Assembly: GCA_963664835.2 (NCBI GenBank)
Contig: CAXXUG010000004.1
Coordinates: 186,001 to 250,000 of the forward strand
DNA from: G963664835 sp963664835
GTDB lineage: Bacteria; Chloroflexota; UBA6077; FW602-bin22; JBCLEL01
Direction of reading: 5' to 3'
DNA: 64,000 nt
The notes beneath the pieces were generated by a model. The model was not told the DNA's origin. It saw only the letters and a list, made by a program, of their open reading frames with translations, and made no database searches. This document shows, piece after piece, positions 25,312 to 34,330 of this stretch (position 1 is its first letter; each line of letters opens with the position of its first letter). The translations under genes and the position numbers were made by a program.

Positions 25312-27071
25312 GTACGTCGTGGTTCATGTGGCGGCTCTTCCTATTCAACAAGTGGCCCTTCACGCTTCAGGTCGGGACCGCGATTGTCTCCATGGTCGCG
25401 ATCGAACACGCCGTAGCGCTGGCGCAGCGGGAAGTTTTCAACACGCTGACCGATGACGCCGGCACTTCGCTTGGAGTCTGGACGCTCTGCGCGATCCTCG
25501 TAGGCCTCGCCCTGGGTTACTCGGTGACATTCCTGGGCGACGACCTGCTGTACCGGTTCAACCGGTTCAACCTGTCTTCTTTGCTGCGACGAAACGCGTT
25601 TGACCACGTTTTGGAACTCAGGGGCAATCGCCCTCTTCCGGCGTCCCCCGGAGAGGCGGTGAGTCGATTTCGGGGCGACGCTAGCCACGCGGTCATTTAC
25701 ATGCTGGACTTCGATCTGTTGATTGCCCACGTTTTGTTCTTCGTCGTCGCCATAGCAATCATGGTCCAGATCAGCCCGGTGTCGGCTCTCGCTGTTTTCC
25801 TACCGCTGCTAGCGGTCACAGTGATCATCCACTCGATGCGCAGCAGAATTCAGTGGTACCGACAGCAAGCTCGCGAGGCGACCGGAGGCGTAACCGGCTT
25901 CATCGGCGAGATGTTCGGAATGGTCGAAACGGTCAAGGTCTCGAACGCCGAGAGCCGGGTTCTCGAGGAATTCAACCGGGTCAACAAGGAGAGAGGAAGG
26001 ACCTCTCTCAAGGACAAGGTGTTGGAGGAGACTTTGAATACACTCTCTTCTAACGCCCACCACGTTGGCACCGGCATCCTACTCGCAGTACTAGCTAGCG
26101 CGATGAGCGAAGGAGACCTGACTGTGGGAGACCTGTCTCTTCTCGTCTTTTACCTGGCGAGGGTTCAACCGTTCAGCCAGATGATCGGAAACCTCATGAC
26201 GGGATACAGACGTGTCGGCGTTTCGGTCGACCGACTCCTGGAACTCATGCCCGGGTCAGCACCAGAGGCGCTGGTCGAACCGACTCCGAGCTATCTGATG
26301 GGCCACCTGCCGGAGATAGCGCCACCAGCGAAGGTGGCGGAGGATCGGCTCGATTCGCTTGTCGTAGAGGGGTTGAGCTATGTCTTCCCGGATACCGACG
26401 ATGGCGTACGCGACGTAAGCTTCCGGCTCAACCGGGGGGAGTTCACCGTCGTGACAGGCCGAGTGGGCTCCGGCAAGACCACGCTGTTGAGAACCCTTGT
26501 AGGGTGGCTGCCTGCGCAGAGTGGGCGAGTTAACTGGAATGGCAAAGAGATTAATCATACTGACCGCGTCCTGGTGCCGCCTCGCTGTGCGTATCTCTCA
26601 CAGATCCCAAGGTTGTTCAGCGAGCAGCTACGAGCCAATATCCTGATGGGACTTCCCGAGGAACGAGTCGATCTGCCGGGCGCAATCGTATCCGCGGTAT
26701 TGGAACGAGACATCGACGAGTTGGAGGCCGGCTTGGACACGCTGGTCGGTCCGCGAGGAGTGAAGCTCTCGGGTGGGCAACAGCGGCGCTCGGGCGCGGC
26801 CCGGATGTTCGTTCGCGAGCCGGATCTGTTGGTTCTGGACGACGTTTCGAACGGTCTGGACGCCGAGACCGAGCGGGTCCTTTGGGAGAGGTTGTCCGAG
26901 CACAATGATAGGACTGTGTTGGTGGCGTCACACCGGCGGATGGCCCTCGAACGGGCCGACCACATCATTCTACTGAGGGACGGACAGGTGGAGTCACAGG
27001 GCAAGCTGGATTTCCTGCTGGAGACTTCGGAGGAGATGCGGCGGTTATGGGCCGGCGAGACCGGGCAATGA
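25308..27071 (+). CDS. ABC exporter half-transporter, degenerate ATPase site
   Basis: Second half-transporter, about 587 residues from ATG 25308, which overlaps the previous stop; the frame further upstream is a shadow. Six membrane helices precede a nucleotide domain with G-R-V-G-S-G-K-T-T, signature L-S-G-G-Q-Q, and Walker B L-L-V-L-D-D-V-S, where Asp replaces the catalytic Glu. One consensus and one degenerate subunit is the pattern of heterodimers such as TM287/288. Substrate unknown. Confidence 0.9.
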   Translation: MSTSWFMWRLFLFNKWPFTLQVGTAIVSMVAIEHAVALAQREVFNTLTDDAGTSLGVWTLCAILVGLALGYSVTFLGDDLLYRFNRFNLSSLLRRNAFDHVLELRGNRPLPASPGEAVSRFRGDASHAVIYMLDFDLLIAHVLFFVVAIAIMVQISPVSALAVFLPLLAVTVIIHSMRSRIQWYRQQAREATGGVTGFIGEMFGMVETVKVSNAESRVLEEFNRVNKERGRTSLKDKVLEETLNTLSSNAHHVGTGILLAVLASAMSEGDLTVGDLSLLVFYLARVQPFSQMIGNLMTGYRRVGVSVDRLLELMPGSAPEALVEPTPSYLMGHLPEIAPPAKVAEDRLDSLVVEGLSYVFPDTDDGVRDVSFRLNRGEFTVVTGRVGSGKTTLLRTLVGWLPAQSGRVNWNGKEINHTDRVLVPPRCAYLSQIPRLFSEQLRANILMGLPEERVDLPGAIVSAVLERDIDELEAGLDTLVGPRGVKLSGGQQRRSGAARMFVREPDLLVLDDVSNGLDAETERVLWERLSEHNDRTVLVASHRRMALERADHIILLRDGQVESQGKLDFLLETSEEMRRLWAGETGQ

Positions 27072-27081
27072 CCGGAAGATT

Positions 27082-27108
27082 GGGTGACGCTGAAATCTGT
27101 GGTCACCC
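27082..27108. terminator. Hairpin between convergent exporter and Nudix genes
   Basis: GGGTGAC (27082-27088) pairs with GTCACCC (27102-27108). It lies between convergent genes but has no T-run on either side, so termination is only likely by position. Confidence 0.35.
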
Positions 27109-27199
27109 TGATGGCGCACTTCAAGGGACCAACGAGACCGACGCATTCTCAAAGCAACAGTTGGTAAGACGGATCTTGGTATGGGCCGGCGGCGACGGG

Positions 27200-27712
27200 T
27201 CAGCCGCCCACGTATTCGACCATCTCGTCCTCTTGGTAGACGGCGATACCTGAGTAGAAGTGGTTGTTGTCTAGCAAGATTCGATCCAGGAACAGGCGCT
27301 GATGCTCAACCAGACCCTCTAATTTGGTTAAATCCGCGATGCGGTGCCACTGGAGCTGACCTTCATCGGACTCGGACAGCCGTCCGGTCCATTCGGTCCC
27401 CGTGAATATATGCACGATCCCACATCTCACCTCATCAATCCAAATGAAAGTCCCACGGAGCTTTGGATCCGCGAGCATCAGGCCACACTCTTCCTTGAAC
27501 TCCCGAATAGCCGAAGACGCCGGATCCTCACCAGGCTCGAGCTTGCCGCCTAGGCCGATCCATTGACCCTCATAAACGCGCCCATGGGCTTTCCTGATCA
27601 GCAGGACCTCGCCCTGGTTCTTGAGGTATACGAGGCAGTAAGGTACGACGGATTCGAAAGTAAGGTCGATCAAACGCGGTCCAGAATCTTCAACTGTCGG
27701 TTTTCTAAGCAA
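27200..27712 (-). CDS. Nudix hydrolase (MutT-like, 8-oxo-dGTP diphosphatase type)
   Basis: About 170 residues with the full Nudix box G-x5-E-x7-R-E-x2-E-E-x-G, seen as G-G-K-L-E-P-G-E-D with R-E-F-K-E-E-C-G-L near residue 75. The surrounding W-I-G-L-G-G and L-Q-W-H-R-I-A-D-L fit MutT/NUDT1-like pyrophosphohydrolases that clean damaged nucleotides. TTG start at 27712. It is divergent from the second Nudix gene at 27804. Confidence 0.85.
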   Translation of the reverse strand: MLRKPTVEDSGPRLIDLTFESVVPYCLVYLKNQGEVLLIRKAHGRVYEGQWIGLGGKLEPGEDPASSAIREFKEECGLMLADPKLRGTFIWIDEVRCGIVHIFTGTEWTGRLSESDEGQLQWHRIADLTKLEGLVEHQRLFLDRILLDNNHFYSGIAVYQEDEMVEYVGG

Positions 27713-27803
27713 GAATCGGCATCGCGCTATGGCAACTCACGGAGTCTCAGCCGGCGGAGTCTGGAATAATGATAGTTCATTCTTCAAATGGGTCAGTACC
27801 GGA

Positions 27804-28263
27804 ATGAGACCACTCCTACAAATTGCTCTGAAGCTTCGGCGCTGCTATTGGTGGCTTGCACGACCAATCACCCGAGGAGTACGTGCAATTCTGGTGAACA
27901 GACGCGGGCACATTCTGCTCGTTCGCCACAACTATGGTGAAGGATTGCTTCTGCCTGGAGGGGCGGTCAAGAAGAATGAGGAAGATGCTAAGGCCCTTCG
28001 ACGCGAACTTGAGGAGGAGCTTGGCATCACCGAAATCTCAATCGCGAACAAGTTGGGAGAGTATCGAAACACCTACGAATACAAAATCGATACGGTCGTC
28101 GTGTTTACGGTAGATTCATTTGCCCTTGAGGAAAAACGCCATTTCGATATAGAAAGGTAGGATTTTTTTCGATCCAAGCGCATTGCCGGAGGGAGTTTCT
28201 CCCGGGACGCGTCGGAGGGTCGAAGAATGGCTCGGGCAAAGAGAGCCCAGCAACAAGTGGTAG
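27804..28263 (+). pseudogene. Nudix hydrolase, frameshifted near its C-terminus
   Basis: Start ATG 27804 gives a Nudix protein with box G-G-A-V-K-K-N-E-E-D and R-R-E-L-E-E-E-L-G-I. The frame stops at 28160. Dropping one base near 28153-28156 lets it continue as F-F-D-P-S-A-L-P-E-G to a natural end at 28263, including V-E-E-W-L-G. I therefore read one gene with a single extra base. The box itself is intact, so a slightly shortened product could still fold. A shorter diverged copy follows at 28656. Confidence 0.75.
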
Positions 28264-28340
28264 CGAACAGGGAGTGTCGCGCCAACATCAGGCAGTTCGA
28301 TCTGGCTGCTTGATTGGACTCGTCGCCATCGTGTTCACCC

Positions 28341-28580
28341 CTAGAAGAGCTTAATTATCGCGACCGCCAAACTGATGACCGCTACTTGGAATCCGGCTAG
28401 GAACAGCAGGTCGCTCTTTGTCGCGAAACGTTCTAGAAACCGCTTTTCGAGCTGTTCCAAATCCGCCTTGGTCGCTAGCTTGTCGCTGGTAGAGTTGACC
28501 ACCCTGACCACGGCACCAGCTTGGTCTTCGCTCATGCCAGTCGCCATCAATTGCTTTACCGCTTCGTAAGTGTCGAGCAT
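28341..28580 (-). CDS. DUF1640-like coiled-coil membrane protein
   Basis: A 79-residue protein: an N-terminal helix (A-V-K-Q-L-M-A-T-G-M-S-E-D-Q-A), a coiled-coil middle (T-K-A-D-L-E-Q-L-E-K-R-F) and one C-terminal membrane helix. This layout is that of DUF1640/CCDC90-like small proteins. GAGGA lies six bases before ATG 28580. Function unknown; it often occurs as a single gene near mobile or repeated DNA. Confidence 0.7.
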   Translation of the reverse strand: MLDTYEAVKQLMATGMSEDQAGAVVRVVNSTSDKLATKADLEQLEKRFLERFATKSDLLFLAGFQVAVISLAVAIIKLF

Positions 28581-28655
28581 CTTTCGTCCTCAGTACTTAT
28601 GCTAACACCTTAAGGGGACAATAATAGCGCATTCATAGAAAGGGTTCGGATTGGA

Positions 28656-28795
28656 ATGAGGCCACTCCTACGAATCGCTTTACAGCTCCGGCGCTTCTAC
28701 TGGTGGCTTGTACGACCAATCACCCGAGGAGTACGGGCCATTCTGGTGAACAGATGCGGGCACATTCTGCTCGTTAGGCACAACTATGGTGAAGA
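28656..28795 (+). pseudogene. 5' fragment of a duplicated Nudix gene
   Basis: The first ~47 codons repeat those of the gene at 27804 (M-R-P-L-L, then R-P-I-T-R-G-V-R-A-I-L-V-N and L-V-R-H-N-Y-G-E). They then run into unrelated sequence next to the ftsZ stop. The Nudix box is missing. The copies differ at about 10 % of positions, so the duplication is old. Confidence 0.8.
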
Positions 28796-28849
28796 ATGGC
28801 GGAAAGTGAAATGCCTAACCGGGGTGACCCAGAGAGAGGTTACCCGCTG

Positions 28850-29938
28850 TCACCGCCGGCGTAGGAAGGCTGGGATGTCCAAGTCGTCGGCCGGCACGCT
28901 CGGAGACGGCAGGCTCGGACTTGAGCCGGTACGTGTCTCGACGCTATGCTTCAGGAAGTCCTGCGGGGTGGCCACTTGACCGTCGAACCCGGTGGCTATG
29001 ACGGTGATCTTGACCTCGCCTTGCATCCTGGGATCGATCACGGCGCCGAAAATGACCTTTGCGTCCGGATCGGCGGCCTGGACTATAACGTCGGCAGCCT
29101 CCGTAACTTCCAATAACGTGAGGTCCGGCCCACCGGTCACGTTGATCAACACTCCCTTGGCGCCAGCTATCGAGACTTCGAGCAGCGGGCTGGCCACGGC
29201 CGCTCTTGCGGCGTCGATCGCTCGCTCGTCCCCGTCCGCACGGCCAATTGCCATCAGCGCCGAGCCGGCACCGGACATGATCGTGCGCACGTCGGCAAAA
29301 TCGAGGTTTATCAGGCCGGGCACCGTGATCAACTCCGCTATGCCCTGGATGCCCTGATGCAAGATATCATCGACCACCCGGAATGCCTGATCCATCGAGG
29401 TCTTCTTCTCAACCACTTGCAACAGGCGGTCGTTCGGGATGACGATCAAGGCGTCGACTTTATCGTGTAGATTGGCGATCCCCTCTTCGGCATTGCCGCG
29501 CCTATGAGAGCCCTCGAATGAGAATGGCTTGGTCACAACCGCTACGGTAAGAGCGCCGATCTCCTTCGCGATCTGGGCGACGATCGGAGCCGCGCCGGTG
29601 CCGGTGCCTCCTCCCATACCGCAGGTAATGAACACCATATCCGAGTCTTTTAGAGCGTCGTAGATCTGGTCGCTGGTCTCCTCAGCGGCCCGCTGACCAA
29701 TGGTCGGGTTTCCGCCGGCGCCGAGGCCCTTGGTCAACTTGTCGCCGATATGAATTGCCTGGTCGGCGTCGACTCTGCCCAACGCCTGCGCGTCCGTATT
29801 GACGCTGATGAACTCGATTCCTCTGATCTCGGCCTGCATCATGCGATTGATCGCATTGCAACCACCGCCGCCTACGCCCACAACCTTGATATTCGCTAGG
29901 GTGATAACCTCGGACATCGATATAATGTCATTATTCAT
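28850..29938 (-). CDS. ftsZ: Cell division GTPase FtsZ
   Basis: FtsZ polymerises into the division ring. About 362 residues. The tubulin signature G-G-G-T-G-T-G is near residue 105, the T3/T1 loops G-V-G-G-G-G-C-N-A are near the start, and V-N-T-D-A-Q-A-L is present. The C-terminus ends in the conserved partner-binding peptide D-D-L-D-I-P-A-F-L-R-R-R. I chose ATG 29938 because GGAAGGT lies five bases upstream. It follows ftsA by 54 bases on the same strand. Confidence 0.95.
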   Translation of the reverse strand: MNNDIISMSEVITLANIKVVGVGGGGCNAINRMMQAEIRGIEFISVNTDAQALGRVDADQAIHIGDKLTKGLGAGGNPTIGQRAAEETSDQIYDALKDSDMVFITCGMGGGTGTGAAPIVAQIAKEIGALTVAVVTKPFSFEGSHRRGNAEEGIANLHDKVDALIVIPNDRLLQVVEKKTSMDQAFRVVDDILHQGIQGIAELITVPGLINLDFADVRTIMSGAGSALMAIGRADGDERAIDAARAAVASPLLEVSIAGAKGVLINVTGGPDLTLLEVTEAADVIVQAADPDAKVIFGAVIDPRMQGEVKITVIATGFDGQVATPQDFLKHSVETRTGSSPSLPSPSVPADDLDIPAFLRRR

Positions 29939-29992
29939 AACGTACCTTCCGACACTCAAAATCTTGTTGTGCAGTCTCTCCCTTTGGACAAA

Positions 29993-31273
29993 TCATGGAA
30001 GAAACGCTTTGAGCCAAGTTCTGAACTTTCCTGCGAAGTCGGTATCGTTGTTGTCACGTATGGCTCCATCCTGCCAGCTAGCTGTCCCGGGCTGTTGGGC
30101 CGGCATTCCACTGGTGGCCTGCTTTGCCGCCCAGAGAACCAGGCCGACGCCGGCTGCGTAGCTCGGGCTGGTAATGTTGTCGGTCAATCCACTGAGATTA
30201 TTGGGCGTGCCCACTCTGACCGGCAAGTTCAGGACCTCGGACGCGAGCTCGGCCAAGCCGGGCGTTCGCGCAACCCCACCTGCTAAGACTAACCCAGCCG
30301 GCAGCACAGCATCTGTGCCGAGCCTCTTTATCTCGCCGTCAATCTGCTGGATCAAATGTCGTGAGCGGTCCTCAATGATTTCGCAAAGCCCGCGGCGCCC
30401 TATCTTGCCAGACCTGCCCTGGCCGAATATCTCGGCGTCGATCACTTCTCCCGTGTCCATTTCGGATGGCCGGCAATCCCCGTGGCGCACCTTCAGGGCC
30501 TCGGCTTCAGCCAATGGCGTGCGCAACTGAACGGCAATCTCTTTGCTGACCTGGTCGCCACCAATCGGAAGAACCATAGTTTGCCACACGCTGCCCTCAT
30601 TGTATATTGCCAGGTCCGTGGTTCCTCCTCCGACATCGGCCACCATCACGCCAAGCTCTTTTTCCTCCGTCGTCAAAACGGCCTCACCGGCGGCGAGAGA
30701 GCTAACCACCAACTCGTCTACTTCGATTCCGAGTTGCTGGACGCACTTGGTCAGATTCCGTATAGATGTTAGCGCGGTCGTGACTATGTGGGTCTCAACG
30801 TCCAAACGGTAACCGATCATGCGCAGCGGATTGCGCACGCCGTCCTGGCCATCGATCATGAAGTGACGCGGGAGAGCGTGAACAATCTCTCGATTGGGAG
30901 TCAAGTTTATTATTCGGGCGGACTCGATAGCGCGTGCAACGTCTTCGGAATCGACGGTCTTGTCATCATTGGCGATCGCTACGACGCCGCGATTGTTCAG
31001 CGACTCGACTTGGGAGCCGGAGACCGTCAGGTAGGCGCTCATGATCTTGAATCCCGACACTCGTTCCGCCTTCTCCACCGAGGCTTGGACGGTCTTGACG
31101 GCTTCATCAATGTTGACGACGACGCCGTTGCGAACGCCGCCTCCCGACGCGTCTCCGACGCCGATCACGTGGGTGGTGTAGTTCTCATCGACTTCGGCGA
31201 TTAGAGTGCTGATCTTTGACGAGCCTACGTCAATTCCAACGAATGTCGTCTGATCCGACAAGTATCTCTCCAA
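29993..31273 (-). CDS. ftsA: Cell division protein FtsA
   Basis: Actin-like membrane tether for FtsZ, 426 residues. Visible are the phosphate-1 loop V-G-I-D-V-G-S-S-K-I, the phosphate-2 loop V-A-D-V-G-G-G-T-T-D-L-A, the adenosine motif L-A-G-G-V-A-R-T-P-G-L, and a C-terminal amphipathic end (F-R-T-W-L-K-A-F-L-P) that should bind membrane. TTG start at 31273 with a weak GGAG. No ftsQ or mur genes lie upstream; comEC does instead. Confidence 0.93.
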   Translation of the reverse strand: MERYLSDQTTFVGIDVGSSKISTLIAEVDENYTTHVIGVGDASGGGVRNGVVVNIDEAVKTVQASVEKAERVSGFKIMSAYLTVSGSQVESLNNRGVVAIANDDKTVDSEDVARAIESARIINLTPNREIVHALPRHFMIDGQDGVRNPLRMIGYRLDVETHIVTTALTSIRNLTKCVQQLGIEVDELVVSSLAAGEAVLTTEEKELGVMVADVGGGTTDLAIYNEGSVWQTMVLPIGGDQVSKEIAVQLRTPLAEAEALKVRHGDCRPSEMDTGEVIDAEIFGQGRSGKIGRRGLCEIIEDRSRHLIQQIDGEIKRLGTDAVLPAGLVLAGGVARTPGLAELASEVLNLPVRVGTPNNLSGLTDNITSPSYAAGVGLVLWAAKQATSGMPAQQPGTASWQDGAIRDNNDTDFAGKFRTWLKAFLP

Positions 31274-31651
31274 GACTCCGAGTAAGTTCCAGGCTATTCA
31301 ACTGAGATCGAAGGTTGCGCGTCGCAAGATGCCCAGCAACGGAGCGACGCAACTTCGATCGGCACCGCCAATCCGGCTCGAATACGGGTTTGGGGGTGGA
31401 TTCACCATACAAAGGCGGCGAACGACGAAAGCAGGCAGCGACATAAACAGACAGTAGCCTGCCAGGGTGGTCGGGGGTAGGGAGAAGTTTATTGGACGGA
31501 TCATAAACTTGCAACCCGACGGACGGGAAGATGCCATCGGAGTTCAGCGAAGACTCCCGAATCCCTGGTCATACCGATGTATCCGGGCTGCGCTCCAGAC
31601 GCCAAGTTATCATGGTGAGCCGGCAGAATTGGAGTCTGTCCCTCGACTACT
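31274..31651. other. Gap upstream of ftsA with a long imperfect hairpin
   Basis: 378 bases between comEC and ftsA with no supported gene. GATCGAAGG-TTGCGC-GTCGC (31306-31325) pairs with 31344-31360 except for two bulged bases, about 17 bp over an 18-base loop. It lies 33 bases before the ftsA start on the minus strand and could end comEC transcription or structure the ftsAZ leader. Confidence 0.55.
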
Positions 31652-33970
31652 CTAGTAAGTACGGCGCACCAACAGGCGTTCGTCTTGAACGAGGATGACG
31701 ACAGGACCGGAGGCGGCTTGGTCAATCAACTCCGCCCGCTCTGGTTGGTCCAACTGATAACCGCGACCGCCCGCTGAGACAATGATTCGCGATGACATCT
31801 CGTCTAGAAGCTTGGACGCTTCAGGCGGCGGCAACTCACTGAGGTGCAAGAGATGTGTCTTCAAATATGGTGCGGTACTAAGAAGCTGGTCGCTAGCCGC
31901 CGGATCATAGAACAGGGTCGTACGGATATTCCCGTGGCTGAATTGGATGGCGCCTATCACCGGCCTTTCTTCGACCGGGCCGGCCAACACTGTCACCGTC
32001 TCGCCTTCTCCAATCCGGATACTGAGCCCGGTCTCAACTTCGATGATGTTTGTGTCGTTATCTCGAAGGTCAATGAGCCACTCCCCGGCTTCGCTTGCCG
32101 GCGGGGGTTGGATTGGTATCAACAGATTTTCTATCTCGAAACGCTCACTTGCCAGCCGATAGTGCCTCAGCGCCGTCGGATCCCATTGATCGACTATCAA
32201 CAGATCGATCGTGCGGCGCAAGACTGGCAGGCGTCTGGATATGGCGTCGATCAGCTCTCGATTCATCCGGCCGAAGACGGCGACTCGCCCGTTGGAGCTA
32301 CTGATAATCGCGGCCGGATCGCCGCGCTCCGAGAGCAGTGTGATCGTACTTCGTTGGCCCTCATTCTGCAGCACGGAAATCCAAACCGCCGCCACGACCA
32401 AGAGTAACCCAATCAGGCTTGGTACCGTCGGCAAACGGCGGAACAACGAAGCTACTTGGAACGTCGGCCATCGGTTGCGCACGTCGGGAAGTAATAGAGC
32501 GGTCAATGGGGCTACAAGCAGGTAGTAAGCGGCGATGGAGCCGCCGGCGAGTCCGAACGTTGCAACCGGTGCGGTGTGAAGATCGGCGATCTCTACGACC
32601 TGTATCAACAGCGTCAAAGGAATCCACGCGAAAGCGGCAACGACGGTGGCCGCCACGCCCCAGATCGTGCCGGCCACTACCAGCGCCGCCGATCCTATGA
32701 TCACGTAGCTCAGCAGCGGTACGGCGACAACGCCGGCGAGAATCGCCCACGGACCGAACGCGCCGAACGTCCCTATCAGGATTGGAATGGTCAGCCAGCT
32801 GGCGGATAGCCCGGTCGAAAGCTGATAGCTGAAGAATCGAGGCAAGAATGAGAGTTGACGCTGGATCGATGGGCCCAACAGGATTATGCCGGCCGTCGCT
32901 GCGAACGACAGCTGAAACCCCGCGTCGTGAACCAGAGTAGGCCGAAGCAAGACCATTCCACCACCTGAAATTGCGAGGAGGGTCAACCCATCGGCCGGGC
33001 GTCCCAAACGATTGGCGATGAGCAACGCCACGCTCATCACCGCGGCCCGATGCACCGATGGCGCCGGCACTACCAACAAGGCATAGAACGTTACCGCCGC
33101 AACGGCGATCAACACGCCGCCGTTGGCGCCGAATGTCCGTCGGCAAGGGCCGACAATCAACCCGGTAACCAACACCATATTGAGTCCAGATATGGCTATC
33201 AGGTGCATGAGGCCGGTTCTGGCAAACGAATCGCGCAAGTCGCGATCGAGCCCGCCCCGTTCTCCGAGCAGGACACCACGGGCGAGGCCAGCGGAGGGTT
33301 GCGGCAGATATCGATCGAGGATACGGCTCGCTGCAGCTCGGATTCGTCCGAGCCAGGCAAGGAAACTGGGACCTGTTGGGGAGCGGGACAGCACCGTGGC
33401 CGAGCGTATCAGGCCGGCCACGTCCTCCGCACGAAGGTAGGTAGCTGGATCAAAGGAATCGCTCGCCGCGGGGATCTGAAACCGACCTTGAACCCTTACT
33501 TGGTCGCCGATTTCAACATCATCGTCGCGATAGACCCAAGCTATCAATGATCCACCTGCCGGGATCGGGCCCTCGATTGCATCGATTTCGATGCGCAGAC
33601 GCGCCTGGTCGTAACGGTCAAAGGTCGCTTCCCTGACGGTGCCGGCGACTATAACCTCCGAGCCTATGTGTTCGCTCAATTCCGACGACTGTGCGTCTAG
33701 CCAATTGATGTGCTGATAATAACGATCCGCGCCGAGATACAGGACAGATATCGCCACTGGGATCAAGAGGACCTGATACCTGCGACTAAAGAGAAGAGCT
33801 ATCGTGAGGACAATCACAAATGCTGCGACCGGCTCGACCGGAATCTGGACTCCCAGACTGGCGCATAGAATGCCGGCGAGCAAACTGCCGGCTACAGAAA
33901 GGCCGGCGAGGATGAGGAAGGGTGGGGCAAGAGGCGACTGTCCGCGCTCGACCGAATCAGGAGCGACCAT
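31652..33970 (-). CDS. comEC: ComEC/Rec2-type DNA uptake channel
   Basis: A 772-residue polytopic protein that carries transforming DNA across the membrane. An N-terminal DUF4131-like region is followed by the ComEC core with its family motif H-L-I-A-I-S-G-L-N near residue 245, then F-Q-L-S-F-A-A-T-A-G. The C-terminal third looks like the metallo-beta-lactamase-like domain, but I see no HxHxDH metal site, so nuclease activity may be lost. The zinc-ribbon gene lies 24 bases upstream on the same strand. No other competence genes are in the window. Confidence 0.9.
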   Translation of the reverse strand: MVAPDSVERGQSPLAPPFLILAGLSVAGSLLAGILCASLGVQIPVEPVAAFVIVLTIALLFSRRYQVLLIPVAISVLYLGADRYYQHINWLDAQSSELSEHIGSEVIVAGTVREATFDRYDQARLRIEIDAIEGPIPAGGSLIAWVYRDDDVEIGDQVRVQGRFQIPAASDSFDPATYLRAEDVAGLIRSATVLSRSPTGPSFLAWLGRIRAAASRILDRYLPQPSAGLARGVLLGERGGLDRDLRDSFARTGLMHLIAISGLNMVLVTGLIVGPCRRTFGANGGVLIAVAAVTFYALLVVPAPSVHRAAVMSVALLIANRLGRPADGLTLLAISGGGMVLLRPTLVHDAGFQLSFAATAGIILLGPSIQRQLSFLPRFFSYQLSTGLSASWLTIPILIGTFGAFGPWAILAGVVAVPLLSYVIIGSAALVVAGTIWGVAATVVAAFAWIPLTLLIQVVEIADLHTAPVATFGLAGGSIAAYYLLVAPLTALLLPDVRNRWPTFQVASLFRRLPTVPSLIGLLLVVAAVWISVLQNEGQRSTITLLSERGDPAAIISSSNGRVAVFGRMNRELIDAISRRLPVLRRTIDLLIVDQWDPTALRHYRLASERFEIENLLIPIQPPPASEAGEWLIDLRDNDTNIIEVETGLSIRIGEGETVTVLAGPVEERPVIGAIQFSHGNIRTTLFYDPAASDQLLSTAPYLKTHLLHLSELPPPEASKLLDEMSSRIIVSAGGRGYQLDQPERAELIDQAASGPVVILVQDERLLVRRTY

Positions 33971-33994
33971 CCGTCGCCTTCTGCCCCGATCGAA

Positions 33995-34159
33995 CTAGCA
34001 GCAGGGTTCCTTGTACCCGCAGTTGCCGCATACGGCCATTTTACTGCCGGCGATGGCATTCATGGTCATGCCACATCTTGGGCAGTCTTGGATAGGCGGA
34101 TCGCTCTTGCGCTGAGCCGAACGAATCGATCGGGCCGCGCTCGGTGGTCGATGGGACAT
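33995..34159 (-). CDS. Small zinc-ribbon protein (54 residues)
   Basis: From ATG 34159 the frame encodes a basic N-terminus and two cysteine pairs: D-C-P-R-C-G-M and V-C-G-N-C-G-Y, ending K-E-P-C-C. This is a rubredoxin-like or DksA-like zinc ribbon of the sort conserved in Dehalococcoidia and relatives. A GGAG lies some ten bases upstream. It is probably co-transcribed with comEC. Role unknown; nucleic-acid binding is a reasonable guess. Confidence 0.8.
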   Translation of the reverse strand: MSHRPPSAARSIRSAQRKSDPPIQDCPRCGMTMNAIAGSKMAVCGNCGYKEPCC

Positions 34160-34330
34160 TCTGCTCGCTCCGATTCCGCCGCCAGCTTATCACAGGATGA
34201 GACAAGTGAGTTGCAAACGCCGAACTCGGCACCGCGGGTAGATTGCAGTGTGATAGAGTTTCGGGAGCAATCAAGTTGGCCGCTCGATCTTCGAGATGGG
34301 CGGCCTCACGACGCTTTGGAGGGGTAAACC

